From: Aquipuribacter nitratireducens
Lineage (GTDB): Bacteria > Actinomycetota > Actinomycetes > Actinomycetales > JBBAYJ01
Assembly (NCBI RefSeq): GCF_037860835.1
Contig: NZ_JBBEOG010000004.1
Location: 339,960-403,959 of the forward strand
Reading direction: 5' to 3'
DNA length: 64,000 nt
A program made the translations under genes and the position numbers. Positions 56,917 through 64,000 of this stretch are shown here, piece after piece. The stretch's first letter is position 1. Every line of letters begins with the position of its first letter. The notes beneath the pieces were generated by a model. It worked only from the letters and a program-made list of their open reading frames with translations. It did not search any database and was not told the DNA's origin.

Positions 56917-57330
56917 ATGACCATCAACCTCAACCCGTACCTGTCCTTCCGCGACGACGCGTACGAGGCGATGCAGCACTACCAGAAGGTCTTCGGCGGC
57001 GAGCTGACGCGGAGCACGTTCGCCGAGTACGGCATGGCGCAGGACCCGTCGGAGAACGACAGGACCATGCACTCCCAGCTCGTCACCGAGCGGGGCTGGG
57101 TCCTCATGGGCGCGGACACCCCCGCGTCGATGGAGCACCGCCCGGGCGGGCACTCGGTGTCGCTGAGCGGTGGTGCGGAGGACGGCGAGGAGCTCCACCG
57201 GATCTTCGACGGGCTCGCCGAGGGAGGGGAGGTCCAGGAGCCGCTCGCGAAGGCGCCGTGGGGTGACGAGTTCGGGATGGTCACCGACCGCCATGGCGTC
57301 AAGTGGATGGTGAACATCGCCGGCGGCTGA
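56917..57330 (+). CDS. PhnB-type VOC protein
   Basis: A 137-aa VOC protein of the PhnB/YjdN type: NLNPYLSFRDDAYEAMQHYQKVFGGEL, AEYGMAQDPSENDRTMHSQLV, and the end WGDEFGMVTDRHGVKWMVN. The conserved start MTINLNPYL makes ATG 56917 likeliest; ATG 56884 adds 11 residues. No ribosome binding site for either. Substrate unknown. It ends 1 nt from the convergent DUF2461 gene. Confidence 0.5.
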   Translation: MTINLNPYLSFRDDAYEAMQHYQKVFGGELTRSTFAEYGMAQDPSENDRTMHSQLVTERGWVLMGADTPASMEHRPGGHSVSLSGGAEDGEELHRIFDGLAEGGEVQEPLAKAPWGDEFGMVTDRHGVKWMVNIAGG

Positions 57331-57331
57331 G

Positions 57332-58015
57332 TCAGCCGCGGGCCGGCACCGGGTCGACGAAGCGCAGCAGGGGCGCGATGCCGAGCGCGAAGTCGACGAC
57401 CCGGTCCGCGGCGGTGTCGTCGAGCCACGCGGCCTTGGGCAGCGGCTCCATGACGACGAGCTGCTTGAGCCGCAGGTACGCCGCCAGCGGGTGGTCGGCG
57501 TGCTCGGTGTACCCGCGCGGCATGGTCTTCACGGCGTCGGACCGGTCGAGCTCGTGGCCGTTGGCGGCGAGGGCGTCGACGACGGCGGAGAAGCCGTCGG
57601 GGTCCTCGAGCATCGACTGCCGCAGCGGGTCGAGGCGCGAGGTCGGCGGCTTGTAGAGCCCCCCTGCGAGGAGCCCGCCGTCGCCGCCCAGCTGCACGTA
57701 GACGAGACCGCCCGACTCCGACTTCGTCCCGCTCCGCGTGAGCAGCGCCGACCGCGACGTCGAGTACGGGGACTTGTCGGCACTGAACCGGACGTCGCGG
57801 TTCATGCGGAACGTCGTCGCCGCGCCACCCCGCAGCGGGGCGTCGGTCCCGGCCAGTCGCGCCGTCACCTCCTCGAGCAGGTCCTCGAAGGGTTCGGCGA
57901 CGTACTCGTCGAACGTCGTCCGGTTCGCGTGGAACCACTCGGCCGAGTTGTTCTCCTGGAGGTCGGTGAACCACCGGAAGGTCGTCTCGGTGACGCCGTT
58001 GCCGCTAGCGCTCAT
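57332..58015 (-). CDS. DUF2461 (TIGR02453) family protein
   Basis: A 227-aa protein of the DUF2461 family: FRWFTDLQENNSAEWFHANR, EPFEDLLEEVTARLAG, FRMNRDVRFSADKSPYST, and AGGLYKPPTSRLDPLRQSM. Found widely in bacteria and fungi, no known activity. Divergent from a TetR gene; the palindrome at 58026 overlaps its -10 TAGCGT (58023-58028, 7 nt before the ATG), so it is probably repressed by that TetR protein. Confidence 0.5.
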   Translation of the reverse strand: MSASGNGVTETTFRWFTDLQENNSAEWFHANRTTFDEYVAEPFEDLLEEVTARLAGTDAPLRGGAATTFRMNRDVRFSADKSPYSTSRSALLTRSGTKSESGGLVYVQLGGDGGLLAGGLYKPPTSRLDPLRQSMLEDPDGFSAVVDALAANGHELDRSDAVKTMPRGYTEHADHPLAAYLRLKQLVVMEPLPKAAWLDDTAADRVVDFALGIAPLLRFVDPVPARG

Positions 58016-58022
58016 GGGCCGA

Positions 58023-58048
58023 ACGCTATTGAACAGATGGTTCAGTAG
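58023..58048. promoter_or_regulatory. TetR operator and promoter of the DUF2461 gene
   Basis: Inverted repeat CTATTGAAC-AGATG-GTTCAGTAG at 58026-58048 (8 of 9 pairs match). The DUF2461 -10 (minus-strand TAGCGT, 58023-58028) overlaps it. Confidence 0.5.
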
Positions 58049-58071
58049 CAACCGCAGAGTCCAGCACACGC

Positions 58072-58077
58072 TAGACT
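58072..58077 (+). promoter_or_regulatory. -10 hexamer TAGACT of the TetR gene at 58084
   Basis: TAGACT ends 6 nt before the GTG at 58084. It is 23 bp from the palindrome, about where a -35 would be, so autoregulation is plausible. Confidence 0.5.
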
Positions 58078-58083
58078 CAGGTC

Positions 58084-58644
58084 GTGGCGGAGGACGGTGC
58101 TGTGGACTCGCGCGTCCTGCGGACCCGTCGCGACGTGCTGACCGCGGCGATGGACGAGCTCGTCGAGGGCGGCTGGGACGCCGTCACCCACGCGCGCGTC
58201 GCCGGGCGCGCCGGCTACGCGAAGGCGACGCTGTACGCGCACTGGCCGGACCGCCTCGCGCTCGTCCGCGACGCCTTCGACCAGGTCGGTCGCATGCCGC
58301 ACCACGAGCCCACCGGGGACCTGCGTGCCGACCTCGTCGGCGAGCTCGTGTCCTTCCGGACGGCGATGACCGAGCACCGCCTCGACCGTGCGCTCGCCGT
58401 CCTCGCCGAGCGTGCGGGGCCGGTCCCCGAGCTGGTGGAGGTGCGGCGCCGCTTCGTCGAGGACGGGGAGCGGCCGATGCGGTTGCTCCTCGCGCCGGTG
58501 CTGTCCGGCGCCCGGCTCGAGGCGGCGACGGCGATGCTGTGCGGGGCCGTCGTCCACGCGACGCTCCTCCACGGCGCCCCGCCCACGGACGAGGAGGTCG
58601 AGGCCGCCGTCGACCTGGTCCTCGTCGGGGTCACCGGGGCCTGA
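58084..58644 (+). CDS. TetR-family regulator
   Basis: A 186-aa protein with an N-terminal TetR helix-turn-helix: TRRDVLTAAMDELVEGGWDAVTHARVAGRAGYAKATLYAHWPDRLALV. The C-terminal ligand domain is helical and includes EMLV-like RRRFVEDGERPMRLLLAP. It is divergent from the DUF2461 gene with a palindrome between. The glycosylase gene follows 2 nt after its stop, so both are likely one operon, hinting at a response to DNA-damaging or alkylating compounds. Confidence 0.5.
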   Translation: MAEDGAVDSRVLRTRRDVLTAAMDELVEGGWDAVTHARVAGRAGYAKATLYAHWPDRLALVRDAFDQVGRMPHHEPTGDLRADLVGELVSFRTAMTEHRLDRALAVLAERAGPVPELVEVRRRFVEDGERPMRLLLAPVLSGARLEAATAMLCGAVVHATLLHGAPPTDEEVEAAVDLVLVGVTGA

Positions 58645-58646
58645 CG

Positions 58647-59540
58647 ATGCCGTCGCTCGTCCTGCCGACCGGGACGGTCGACCTCGGCCTCACGCTCGCC
58701 CCGCTCGCCATGCTGACCCGCGACCCGACCCTGCGGCTGGAGCCGGGGCACCTGCTCCGCGCGACCATCACGCCCCACGGGCCCGGCGTCCTCGACGCGC
58801 GATGGGAACCGGCGCGCCCGGAGGTGCGCGTCCGCACGGACGGTCCGGGCGGGGAGTGGCTCGCCGAGCGGGCGCCGGCGCTGCTCGGTCTGCTCGACGA
58901 CGCGTCCGGGTTCGCGCCGCACGGTGCGCTCCGGGAGGTGTGGCGCCGGTGCCGTGGCGACCGCGTCGCTGCCACCGGCACCGTGTGGCACGACCTCGCG
59001 TTCTTCGTCGTGCAGCAGCGCGTCACCAGGGCGGAGTCCTCCGCCCACTGGTACCGGTTCGTGCACGCGCTCGGGACCCCCGCCCCCGGGACGGACGGTC
59101 TCCTCGTCCCCCCGGCCCCGGCCGCCGTCGCTCGCCTCGGCTACGAGGCGCTCCACCGTCTCGGCGTCGACAGGAGGCGCGGCGAGGCCCTCGTGGCCGC
59201 CGCTCGGGCGGCGCACCGGCTCCTTCACGACGACGTCGGGCGGGACCGGGCGACAGCAGCCCTGGGCGGGGTCAGGGGCGTCGGCCCGTGGACGCTCGCG
59301 TGCCTGTCCGCCGTCACGTGGGGCGACGCGGACACGGTCATCACGGGCGACGCAGGGATCCCGTCGCTCGTGGCGTGGCTGCTCGCCCGGGAGCGGCGGG
59401 CCGACGACGCCCGGATGCTCGAGCTCCTCGAGCCGTTCCGGCCGCACCGCTACCGGGTCGTGCGCCTCGCCTTCGCCGCCGGGGTGCGGCCACCACGGCG
59501 GGGCCCACGGGTACCGGCGTCGGACATCCGGGGTCGCTAG
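58647..59540 (+). CDS. AlkA-type DNA-3-methyladenine glycosylase
   Basis: A 297-aa HhH-GPD protein. Helix-hairpin-helix LGGVRGVGPWTLACLSAV near residues 208-225 followed by TGDAGIPSL with the catalytic Asp, as in AlkA-like base-excision enzymes that remove alkylated purines. The N-terminal half is a divergent AlkA-N-like beta domain. It starts 2 nt after a TetR gene and its stop overlaps the convergent VOC gene by 4 nt. Alkylation repair is the likely role; no AP-lyase Lys is seen in the HhH loop. Confidence 0.5.
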   Translation: MPSLVLPTGTVDLGLTLAPLAMLTRDPTLRLEPGHLLRATITPHGPGVLDARWEPARPEVRVRTDGPGGEWLAERAPALLGLLDDASGFAPHGALREVWRRCRGDRVAATGTVWHDLAFFVVQQRVTRAESSAHWYRFVHALGTPAPGTDGLLVPPAPAAVARLGYEALHRLGVDRRRGEALVAAARAAHRLLHDDVGRDRATAALGGVRGVGPWTLACLSAVTWGDADTVITGDAGIPSLVAWLLARERRADDARMLELLEPFRPHRYRVVRLAFAAGVRPPRRGPRVPASDIRGR

Positions 59541-59998
59541 CCCGCGGGGGCCGCGGCGTCGACGGCCCGGCCGTAGCCCACCCGTCCGGACTGGTCGACA
59601 CCGTGACGTTCGACGCTGTACAGGTGCAGCTCGATGCCGTCGGGGTCGCGGAACGGCAGCATCCAGCCGACCGTCGCGTCGACGACGGGGCCGTGCGGGA
59701 CGTCGAGCTCGTCGAGGCGCGCGGCCCACGCGTCGATCGCCGCACGGTCGGCGACCGCGAGGCTGCAGAGGTCGCTGCCCCGCATCCCCTCGGCGGCACG
59801 TGGGTTCTCCCGGAGCGCGAGGAACGTGCCGGGCACGCCCCGCACGTGCCCACCCGTCCCGCGGACGACGCCGTCGTCGTCGGGGAACTCCAGCTCGACG
59901 CGGTAGCCGAGCACCCGCTCGTACCACTCACGGCTACGGGGGAGGTCCGTGACGGGGACCTTGATGCTGAAGACGCCGACCAGGGTGACGTCGCCCAT
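59537..59998 (-). CDS. VOC/glyoxalase-fold protein, TetR-linked
   Basis: A 153-aa VOC protein: LVGVFSIKVPVTDLPRSREWYERVLGYRVELEF, GTFLALRENPRAAEGM, and the closing FRDPDGIELHLYSVERHG with the metal-ligand Glu. GGAGAGG lies 8 nt before the ATG. It is divergent from the TetR gene at 60061, across a perfect palindrome, so it is likely the main target of that repressor. Confidence 0.5.
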   Translation of the reverse strand: MGDVTLVGVFSIKVPVTDLPRSREWYERVLGYRVELEFPDDDGVVRGTGGHVRGVPGTFLALRENPRAAEGMRGSDLCSLAVADRAAIDAWAARLDELDVPHGPVVDATVGWMLPFRDPDGIELHLYSVERHGVDQSGRVGYGRAVDAAAPAG

Positions 59999-60019
59999 GG
60001 CGACCGCCTCTCCATTCGG

Positions 60020-60052
60020 CCGCAGTGATACTGCGGCGGATTGCGGTATCGT
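60020..60052. promoter_or_regulatory. TetR operator and promoter at 60061
   Basis: Perfect inverted repeat CCGCAGT-GAT-ACTGCGG (60020-60036), overlapped by a wider GATAC...GTATC repeat (60027-60050). TATCGT at 60047-60052 is the -10 of the TetR gene, 8 nt before its ATG. Confidence 0.5.
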
Positions 60053-60060
60053 GCTCTCCG

Positions 60061-60702
60061 ATGCCGGACCCCGTCAAGCGCCGCTACCGCTCCCCCCGGC
60101 GGACCGAGCAGGCCGCGCTCACCCGCGCCCAGCTGCGCGAGGCCGCTGCCGACCTGTTCCTCGGGAGGGGGTTCGCCGCGACGACGATGCGGGCGGTGGC
60201 GCAGCGGGCAGGGGTGGGCGAGCGGACCCTGTACGACGCCTTCCCGACGAAGGTCGCGTTGTTCGAGCACGTCGTCGGGGTGGCGATCGTCGGGGACGAG
60301 CAGCCGGTCGCCGCCGCGGACCGGCCCGAGCTCGCGGCGGCCCTGGCGGCGACCCGCGACGGACGGGAGGCGGTCCGGCTGTTCACCGGCTGGTCCGCGG
60401 ACCTGCTCGAGCGGGCGGGCGCACTCATCATGGTCGCGGTGGAGTCGGCGGGCGCCGACCCGGCGATGCGGCGCTTCGCCGACGACGGTGCGCGCCAGAC
60501 GCGCGTCACCACCGCCGCCTTCGTGCGGGGGCTGGTCGCGCACGGGGTGCTCGACGCGGACCGGGAGGCCGAGGCCGCGGCGACCACCTTCGCGCTCTGC
60601 TCCCCGCACGTGCACCAGCTCCTGCGGCGTGAGGCGGGCCGGACGGAGACCCAGTACCGCGAGTGGCTGGACCGGGAGCTGGCGGGCGCGCTCCTGGAGT
60701 GA
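60061..60702 (+). CDS. TetR-family regulator
   Basis: A 213-aa protein with a TetR DNA-binding domain: LTRAQLREAAADLFLGRGFAATTMRAVAQRAGVGERTLYDAFPTKVALF, and a helical ligand domain (FTGWSADLLERAGALIMVAVES). Its operator is a perfect palindrome in the 62-nt divergent spacer, so it most likely represses the VOC gene and itself. ATG at 60061 is leaderless by the TATCGT hexamer. It converges closely on the DNA polymerase gene. Confidence 0.5.
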   Translation: MPDPVKRRYRSPRRTEQAALTRAQLREAAADLFLGRGFAATTMRAVAQRAGVGERTLYDAFPTKVALFEHVVGVAIVGDEQPVAAADRPELAAALAATRDGREAVRLFTGWSADLLERAGALIMVAVESAGADPAMRRFADDGARQTRVTTAAFVRGLVAHGVLDADREAEAAATTFALCSPHVHQLLRREAGRTETQYREWLDRELAGALLE

Positions 60703-60711
60703 GGTGGCTCA

Positions 60712-62334
60712 TCACTGCGCGTCGGCCCACGAGCGGACGACCCGGACGTCGAGGGGGACGTCGACCGGGCTGTCGATGTCGCTCCCGGTGGGACCGGCGC
60801 CGAACAGCAGCCGGGTCGCCTCGTCGGCGGCCTCGCGTGTCGCGCGGACCGTCTCGTCGACGAGGCGCTCGGGGGCGTGGACGAGGACCTCGTCGTGGAG
60901 GAACATCACGAGCTCCGCGCGGTCGCCGTCGTCGCCCAGGCGCCACAACCGGTTCCGCAGCAGCGCGAGCCACACGAGCGCCCACTCCGCCGCCGTGCCC
61001 TGGACGACGAAGTTGCGCGTGAAGCGACCCCAGGCGCGCCCTGCCTCCTCGGTGAGCTCCGCCCGGGGAGCGGGCGAGCCGCGACCGAGGAAGGTCCGGA
61101 CGACCTCACCGCGCTCACCCGCGCGGGCCGCGGCCTCGACGAACGCGAACGCCCTCGGGTAGCGGACGGCGAGACGCCGCACCATCCGCCCGCTCTCGCC
61201 GCGCGTGCCGCCGTACATCGCCCCCAGCACCCCGAGCTTCGCTTCCGCGCGCGTCGCGACCGCGCCCGCCGCCACCATGCCCTCGTAGAGGTCCCCGGCC
61301 CGCGCGGCCGCCGCCATGGCGGTGTCCCCGCTCATGCCGGCGAGGACGCGGGGTTCGAGCTGGGCGGCGTCCGCGACGACGAAGCGGTGGCCGCCGTCCG
61401 CGACCACGGCCTGCCGGACGGGTGCGGGGACGGTGAGGGCCCCGCCGCCGCGTGACGCCCACCGGCCTGTCACGACACCGGCGACGAGGTACTCGGGACG
61501 GAAGCGCCCGCCGCGCACCCACGTGTCGGACCACTGCCAGCCGTTCGTCGACAGCAACCGGGCGAGGCCCTTGTACTCCAGCAGCGGCGGCACGACGCGG
61601 TGGTCGAGCCGTTCGAGCGTGTGCGTCCGGGTGTCGGCGACGTCGAGGCCCGCGCTCCGCAGCGCCGCGAGGAGCGCGGGCTGGGAGTCGGGATTCAGCG
61701 CAGGGGCGTCGAGTGCGTCCCGCACCTGCCCGGCCAGGTGCTCGAGGTGCGCCGGTCGCTGCCCGTGCGGGGGTCGCGGCCCCAGCAGGCCCGTGAGGAC
61801 GGCGTCGTGCACGTCTGCGCGCCAGGGCAGACCCGCGTGGGTCAGCTCGGCGGCGACGAGGGCGCCCGAGGACTCCGCGCTCACGAGGAGCCGCAGCCCG
61901 CCGTGGGTGGCGGCGTCGAGGCACGCGCGCTGACGCCGCCACTCCGCGAGCGGGTCGAGGTGGCTCGGCCCGCTGTCGTCGAAGAGGGCGGCGTCGTCGG
62001 CGGCCACAGGACGTAGCTCGTCCCACGCCTCCGCCTCCGCACCCCGGTCGACAGGGCCGTCGACGAGAGGGGAGTCGCGCAGCAGGGCGTGGACCAGGCG
62101 GAGGTCCCAGCAGCGTTCGACTCGGACGCCGGCCCGCAGCAGCCCCGGGTACCAGCGCGTCGTGCAGTCCCACACCCAGCGCGGCCGGTGCGCCTCGAGG
62201 TGGCGCACGAGGCCGGGCAGCTCCGCTGCCGCGACGACGGTCGGCGTGGTCTGCTCCCCGTCGGAGACCTCACGCGCCGCCACGGTGCCGTCGGGCAGCA
62301 TGCGCAGCACCACGGCGTCTCCCACGTGCCGCAT
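60712..62334 (-). CDS. DNA polymerase I-like (3'-5' exonuclease/polymerase family) protein
   Basis: A 540-aa family A polymerase without a 5' nuclease. Motif A is DAAQLEPRVLAG (Asp322; usually DYSQIELR), motif B KLGVLGAMYGGTRGESGRMV and motif C LHDEVLVH (Asp481). The N-terminal 200 residues correspond to the degenerate exonuclease region of the actinobacterial bifunctional 3'-5' exonuclease/DNA polymerase group; I cannot see all exonuclease acids. Probably a repair polymerase. ATG at 62334 is preferred; the frame extends upstream without good starts. Confidence 0.5.
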   Translation of the reverse strand: MRHVGDAVVLRMLPDGTVAAREVSDGEQTTPTVVAAAELPGLVRHLEAHRPRWVWDCTTRWYPGLLRAGVRVERCWDLRLVHALLRDSPLVDGPVDRGAEAEAWDELRPVAADDAALFDDSGPSHLDPLAEWRRQRACLDAATHGGLRLLVSAESSGALVAAELTHAGLPWRADVHDAVLTGLLGPRPPHGQRPAHLEHLAGQVRDALDAPALNPDSQPALLAALRSAGLDVADTRTHTLERLDHRVVPPLLEYKGLARLLSTNGWQWSDTWVRGGRFRPEYLVAGVVTGRWASRGGGALTVPAPVRQAVVADGGHRFVVADAAQLEPRVLAGMSGDTAMAAAARAGDLYEGMVAAGAVATRAEAKLGVLGAMYGGTRGESGRMVRRLAVRYPRAFAFVEAAARAGERGEVVRTFLGRGSPAPRAELTEEAGRAWGRFTRNFVVQGTAAEWALVWLALLRNRLWRLGDDGDRAELVMFLHDEVLVHAPERLVDETVRATREAADEATRLLFGAGPTGSDIDSPVDVPLDVRVVRSWADAQ

Positions 62335-62446
62335 CCTCGCCGACGCCGCCGGACGCGTCGTCCGTGCGTCGGTCGTGTTGCAGCCACGTGACGACCTGGC
62401 GGGAGGCCTGGCCGCCCGGTCCAGGCGCTGCGACGCTCGGGCCGTG

Positions 62447-63781
62447 ATGACCGAGGTCCGCACTCTCGGCGAGTGCCGTACCGAGTCCCCGCTGTCGGTC
62501 CTGCTCGGCGACCGCCGGACCACCCGGCACTACGTCGACGAGGACGACCGCGTCCTGGTCGACGACACGCTCGGCATGGTGCAGGCCCGCCGGGACGCCG
62601 GCGAGCCGCTCGTGTCGTTCGAGCCGGGCGGGCCGCGGCGCAGGATCTACTTCGACCCGGCGAAGACGCGGGCGGCCGTGGTGACGTGCGGCGGCCTGTG
62701 CCCGGGGCTCAACGACGTGATCCGGGCGCTCGTGCTCGAGCTGCACCAGGCCTACGGCGTGCGCCGGGTGCTCGGGTTCCGCAACGGCTACCAGGGCTTC
62801 GTCCCGAGTTACGGGCACGACGTCGTCGACCTCACGCCGACGTCGGTGTCGGGGATCGACGAGAAGGGCGGCACGGTCCTGGGCACCTCCCGCGGGGACC
62901 AGGACCCCGAGGTGGTCGCCGACTGCCTCGAGCGCATGGACGTGGACATCCTGTTCGTGGTCGGCGGGGACGGCTCGATGCGGGGCGCCATGGCGGTGTC
63001 GCGGGTGCTCGCGGCGCGGGGCCGCCACGTCGCGGTGGTGGGGGTGCCGAAGACCGTCGACAACGACCTGCCGTTCATCGACGCGAGCTTCGGTTTCCAG
63101 ACGGCGTTCGGGCGTGCGTCGGAGTCGATCCGGGCGGCGCACACCGAGGCGAGGTCGACTCCCAACGGGGTCGGGCTCGTCAAGCTGATGGGGCGCCACT
63201 CGGGCTTCATCGCGTGCTACGCGGCGCTGGCGACGTCCGACAGCGACTTCGTGCTCGTGCCGGAGGTGCCGTTCGCGCTCGAGGGCGAGGACGGCGTGCT
63301 GGCGCACGTGCGCCGACGGGTGGCGGAGCAGGGGCACGCGCTGGTCGTCGTCGCCGAGGGGGCGGGTCAGGAGCACCTCGACGACGGTCGCGAGGAGCGC
63401 GACGCCTCGGGCAACGTCCGGCTGCGGGACATCGGAGGGCTGCTGCGTGAGCGCATCGGCGCCGACTTCGACGCGCACGGGCAGGCGCTGTCGCTGCGCT
63501 ACATCGACCCGAGCTACGCCATCCGCAGCGTGCCGGCGAATCCCTCCGACAGCGTCTACTGCCTGCGGCTCGCCCACGCCGCCGTCCACGCCGCGATGGC
63601 AGGGCGGACCGAGGTCGTGGTCGGGCGCTGGCACGGTCGCTTCGTCCACGTACCGATGGCGCTGGCCGTGTCGGAACGCAACGTCGTGAGCGAGTCGGGT
63701 GACCTGTGGCTGGCCGTCCTGGAGTCGACCGGGCAGCCGGCACGCTTCGGCGACGCGCCGGCGACCGTCACGGCGCACTGA
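62447..63781 (+). CDS. pfkA: ATP-dependent 6-phosphofructokinase
   Basis: A 444-aa PFK-A family enzyme of the longer, plant-like type: RIYFDPAKTRAAVVTCGGLCPGLNDVIRAL (nucleotide loop), FRNGYQGF, VVGGDGSMRGA (GGDGS: ATP-type, not PPi-type), PKTVDNDLPFIDASFGFQTA (catalytic PKTIDND), GLVKLMGRHSGF and PEVPF. It phosphorylates fructose-6-phosphate in glycolysis. The GGDGS motif favours ATP over pyrophosphate. ATG at 62447; GTG at 62444 is also possible. It converges on the DUF222/HNH gene. Confidence 0.5.
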   Translation: MTEVRTLGECRTESPLSVLLGDRRTTRHYVDEDDRVLVDDTLGMVQARRDAGEPLVSFEPGGPRRRIYFDPAKTRAAVVTCGGLCPGLNDVIRALVLELHQAYGVRRVLGFRNGYQGFVPSYGHDVVDLTPTSVSGIDEKGGTVLGTSRGDQDPEVVADCLERMDVDILFVVGGDGSMRGAMAVSRVLAARGRHVAVVGVPKTVDNDLPFIDASFGFQTAFGRASESIRAAHTEARSTPNGVGLVKLMGRHSGFIACYAALATSDSDFVLVPEVPFALEGEDGVLAHVRRRVAEQGHALVVVAEGAGQEHLDDGREERDASGNVRLRDIGGLLRERIGADFDAHGQALSLRYIDPSYAIRSVPANPSDSVYCLRLAHAAVHAAMAGRTEVVVGRWHGRFVHVPMALAVSERNVVSESGDLWLAVLESTGQPARFGDAPATVTAH

Positions 63782-63820
63782 CCGACCGGACCGCCCGTAG
63801 GGAGAGGTCGCCGCATCCTG

Positions 63821-64000
63821 CTACGCGACGGCGTGGACGGGTGCGTGTGCCCAGGGTGGTTCGGGGTCGTCGTCGGGGTGGGGTGGTGGGGCGGTGGTGA
63901 GGGCGGTGGTCGGGTTCGTGGGGGTGGTGGTGGTGGTGTGGGGTGGTTGGTAGGGGTGGTCGGTGTCGGCGGGGTGGGTGGTGTAGGTGTGGCCGGTGGG
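63821..64000 (-). CDS. C-terminus of a DUF222/HNH endonuclease (5' end outside window)
   Basis: Only the last 59 codons are present, ending in TAG at 63821. They begin PTGHTYTTHPAD and run through Pro- and Thr-rich sequence to PWAHAPVHAVA. PTGHTYTTHP is the usual tail just after the HNH motif of the abundant actinobacterial DUF222/13E12-repeat proteins. On the plus strand this gives the striking GGT/GTG-rich stretch. These proteins may be remnants of mobile elements. The nuclease site itself is outside the window. Confidence 0.5.
   Translation of the reverse strand, partial: PTGHTYTTHPADTDHPYQPPHTTTTTPTNPTTALTTAPPPHPDDDPEPPWAHAPVHAVA

Noticed and set aside
63830..64000. GGT/GTG-rich stretch as a simple repeat or regulatory region
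   Set aside because: On the minus strand it reads as the Pro/Thr/His-rich tail of a DUF222/HNH protein with an intact stop.
1..64000. CRISPR array, insertion sequence, rRNA, prophage
   Set aside because: No regularly spaced repeats, transposase or integrase motifs, rRNA segments or phage structural genes were seen.

Overview
The window is 64 kb of very high G+C DNA (above 70 % by eye; not computed). Gene packing, GTG starts and family content point to an actinomycete chromosome: F420-type oxidoreductases, mycobacterial-type GH15 trehalase, GPP34, Lsr2-type DNA-binding domain, DUF222/HNH endonuclease, Acg-type nitroreductase. I cannot name the genus. Most genes are ordinary chromosomal ones, about 62 in all including two cut by the window ends. 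Many transcripts look leaderless: a TANNNT hexamer sits 6-8 nt before the start codon of at least 16 genes.

Layout. 1-9.5 kb: Acg-like nitroreductase, phosphoesterase, F420-dependent LLM enzyme, cation/proton antiporter, YetF-like protein, GH13 glucosidase, small LuxR regulator, GPP34 protein, unknown lipoprotein, Ddn-like reductase. 9.6-16.2 kb: VOC protein, N5-(carboxyethyl)ornithine synthase coupled to malate synthase, SWIM/SNF2 helicase, strong bidirectional terminator. 16.2-20.4 kb: MarR regulator divergent from an F420-reductase-like/VOC operon, then a PAS-GGDEF-EAL protein with a damaged EAL site. 20.4-29.1 kb: three-gene ATPase/NTF2-like operon, class V aminotransferase, secreted protein, ATP-grasp plus MurJ, small enzymes and tRNA-Lys(UUU).

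29.2-35.9 kb is the accessory-looking part: an AlbA/Schlafen-type regulator with tandem 8-bp repeats at its start, an unrecognised 432-aa protein, a NYN-LOTUS nuclease-like gene with an apparent frameshift, an XRE regulator ending in Leu-Ala-Ala, a HepT-like remnant, and a second-type clpP pair in which one subunit has Ala in place of the catalytic Ser. The XRE protein and the clpP pair resemble the PopR/ClpP3-ClpP4 arrangement of Streptomyces. 36-42.3 kb: SulP transporter, then a 1102-aa secreted protein (signal peptide, Ca-binding repeats, VWA domain, more repeats, hydrophobic segment, C-terminal nuclease-like domain) followed by two small coupled genes that are candidate immunity proteins. 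This looks like a polymorphic toxin-immunity locus and is the most interesting system here.

42.3-64 kb: kinase-like P-loop protein, trehalase, YqeY, ERCC4-Lsr2 fusion, a small leaderless ORF built into a terminator hairpin, PaiB, formate/nitrite-type channel, two FAD oxidases, orphan histidine kinase, malic enzyme, two TetR regulators with clear palindromic operators, AlkA-like glycosylase, DNA polymerase I-like protein, phosphofructokinase and the end of a DUF222/HNH gene. Malate synthase, malic enzyme and phosphofructokinase serve central carbon metabolism; GH13 and GH15 enzymes fit alpha-glucan/trehalose turnover.
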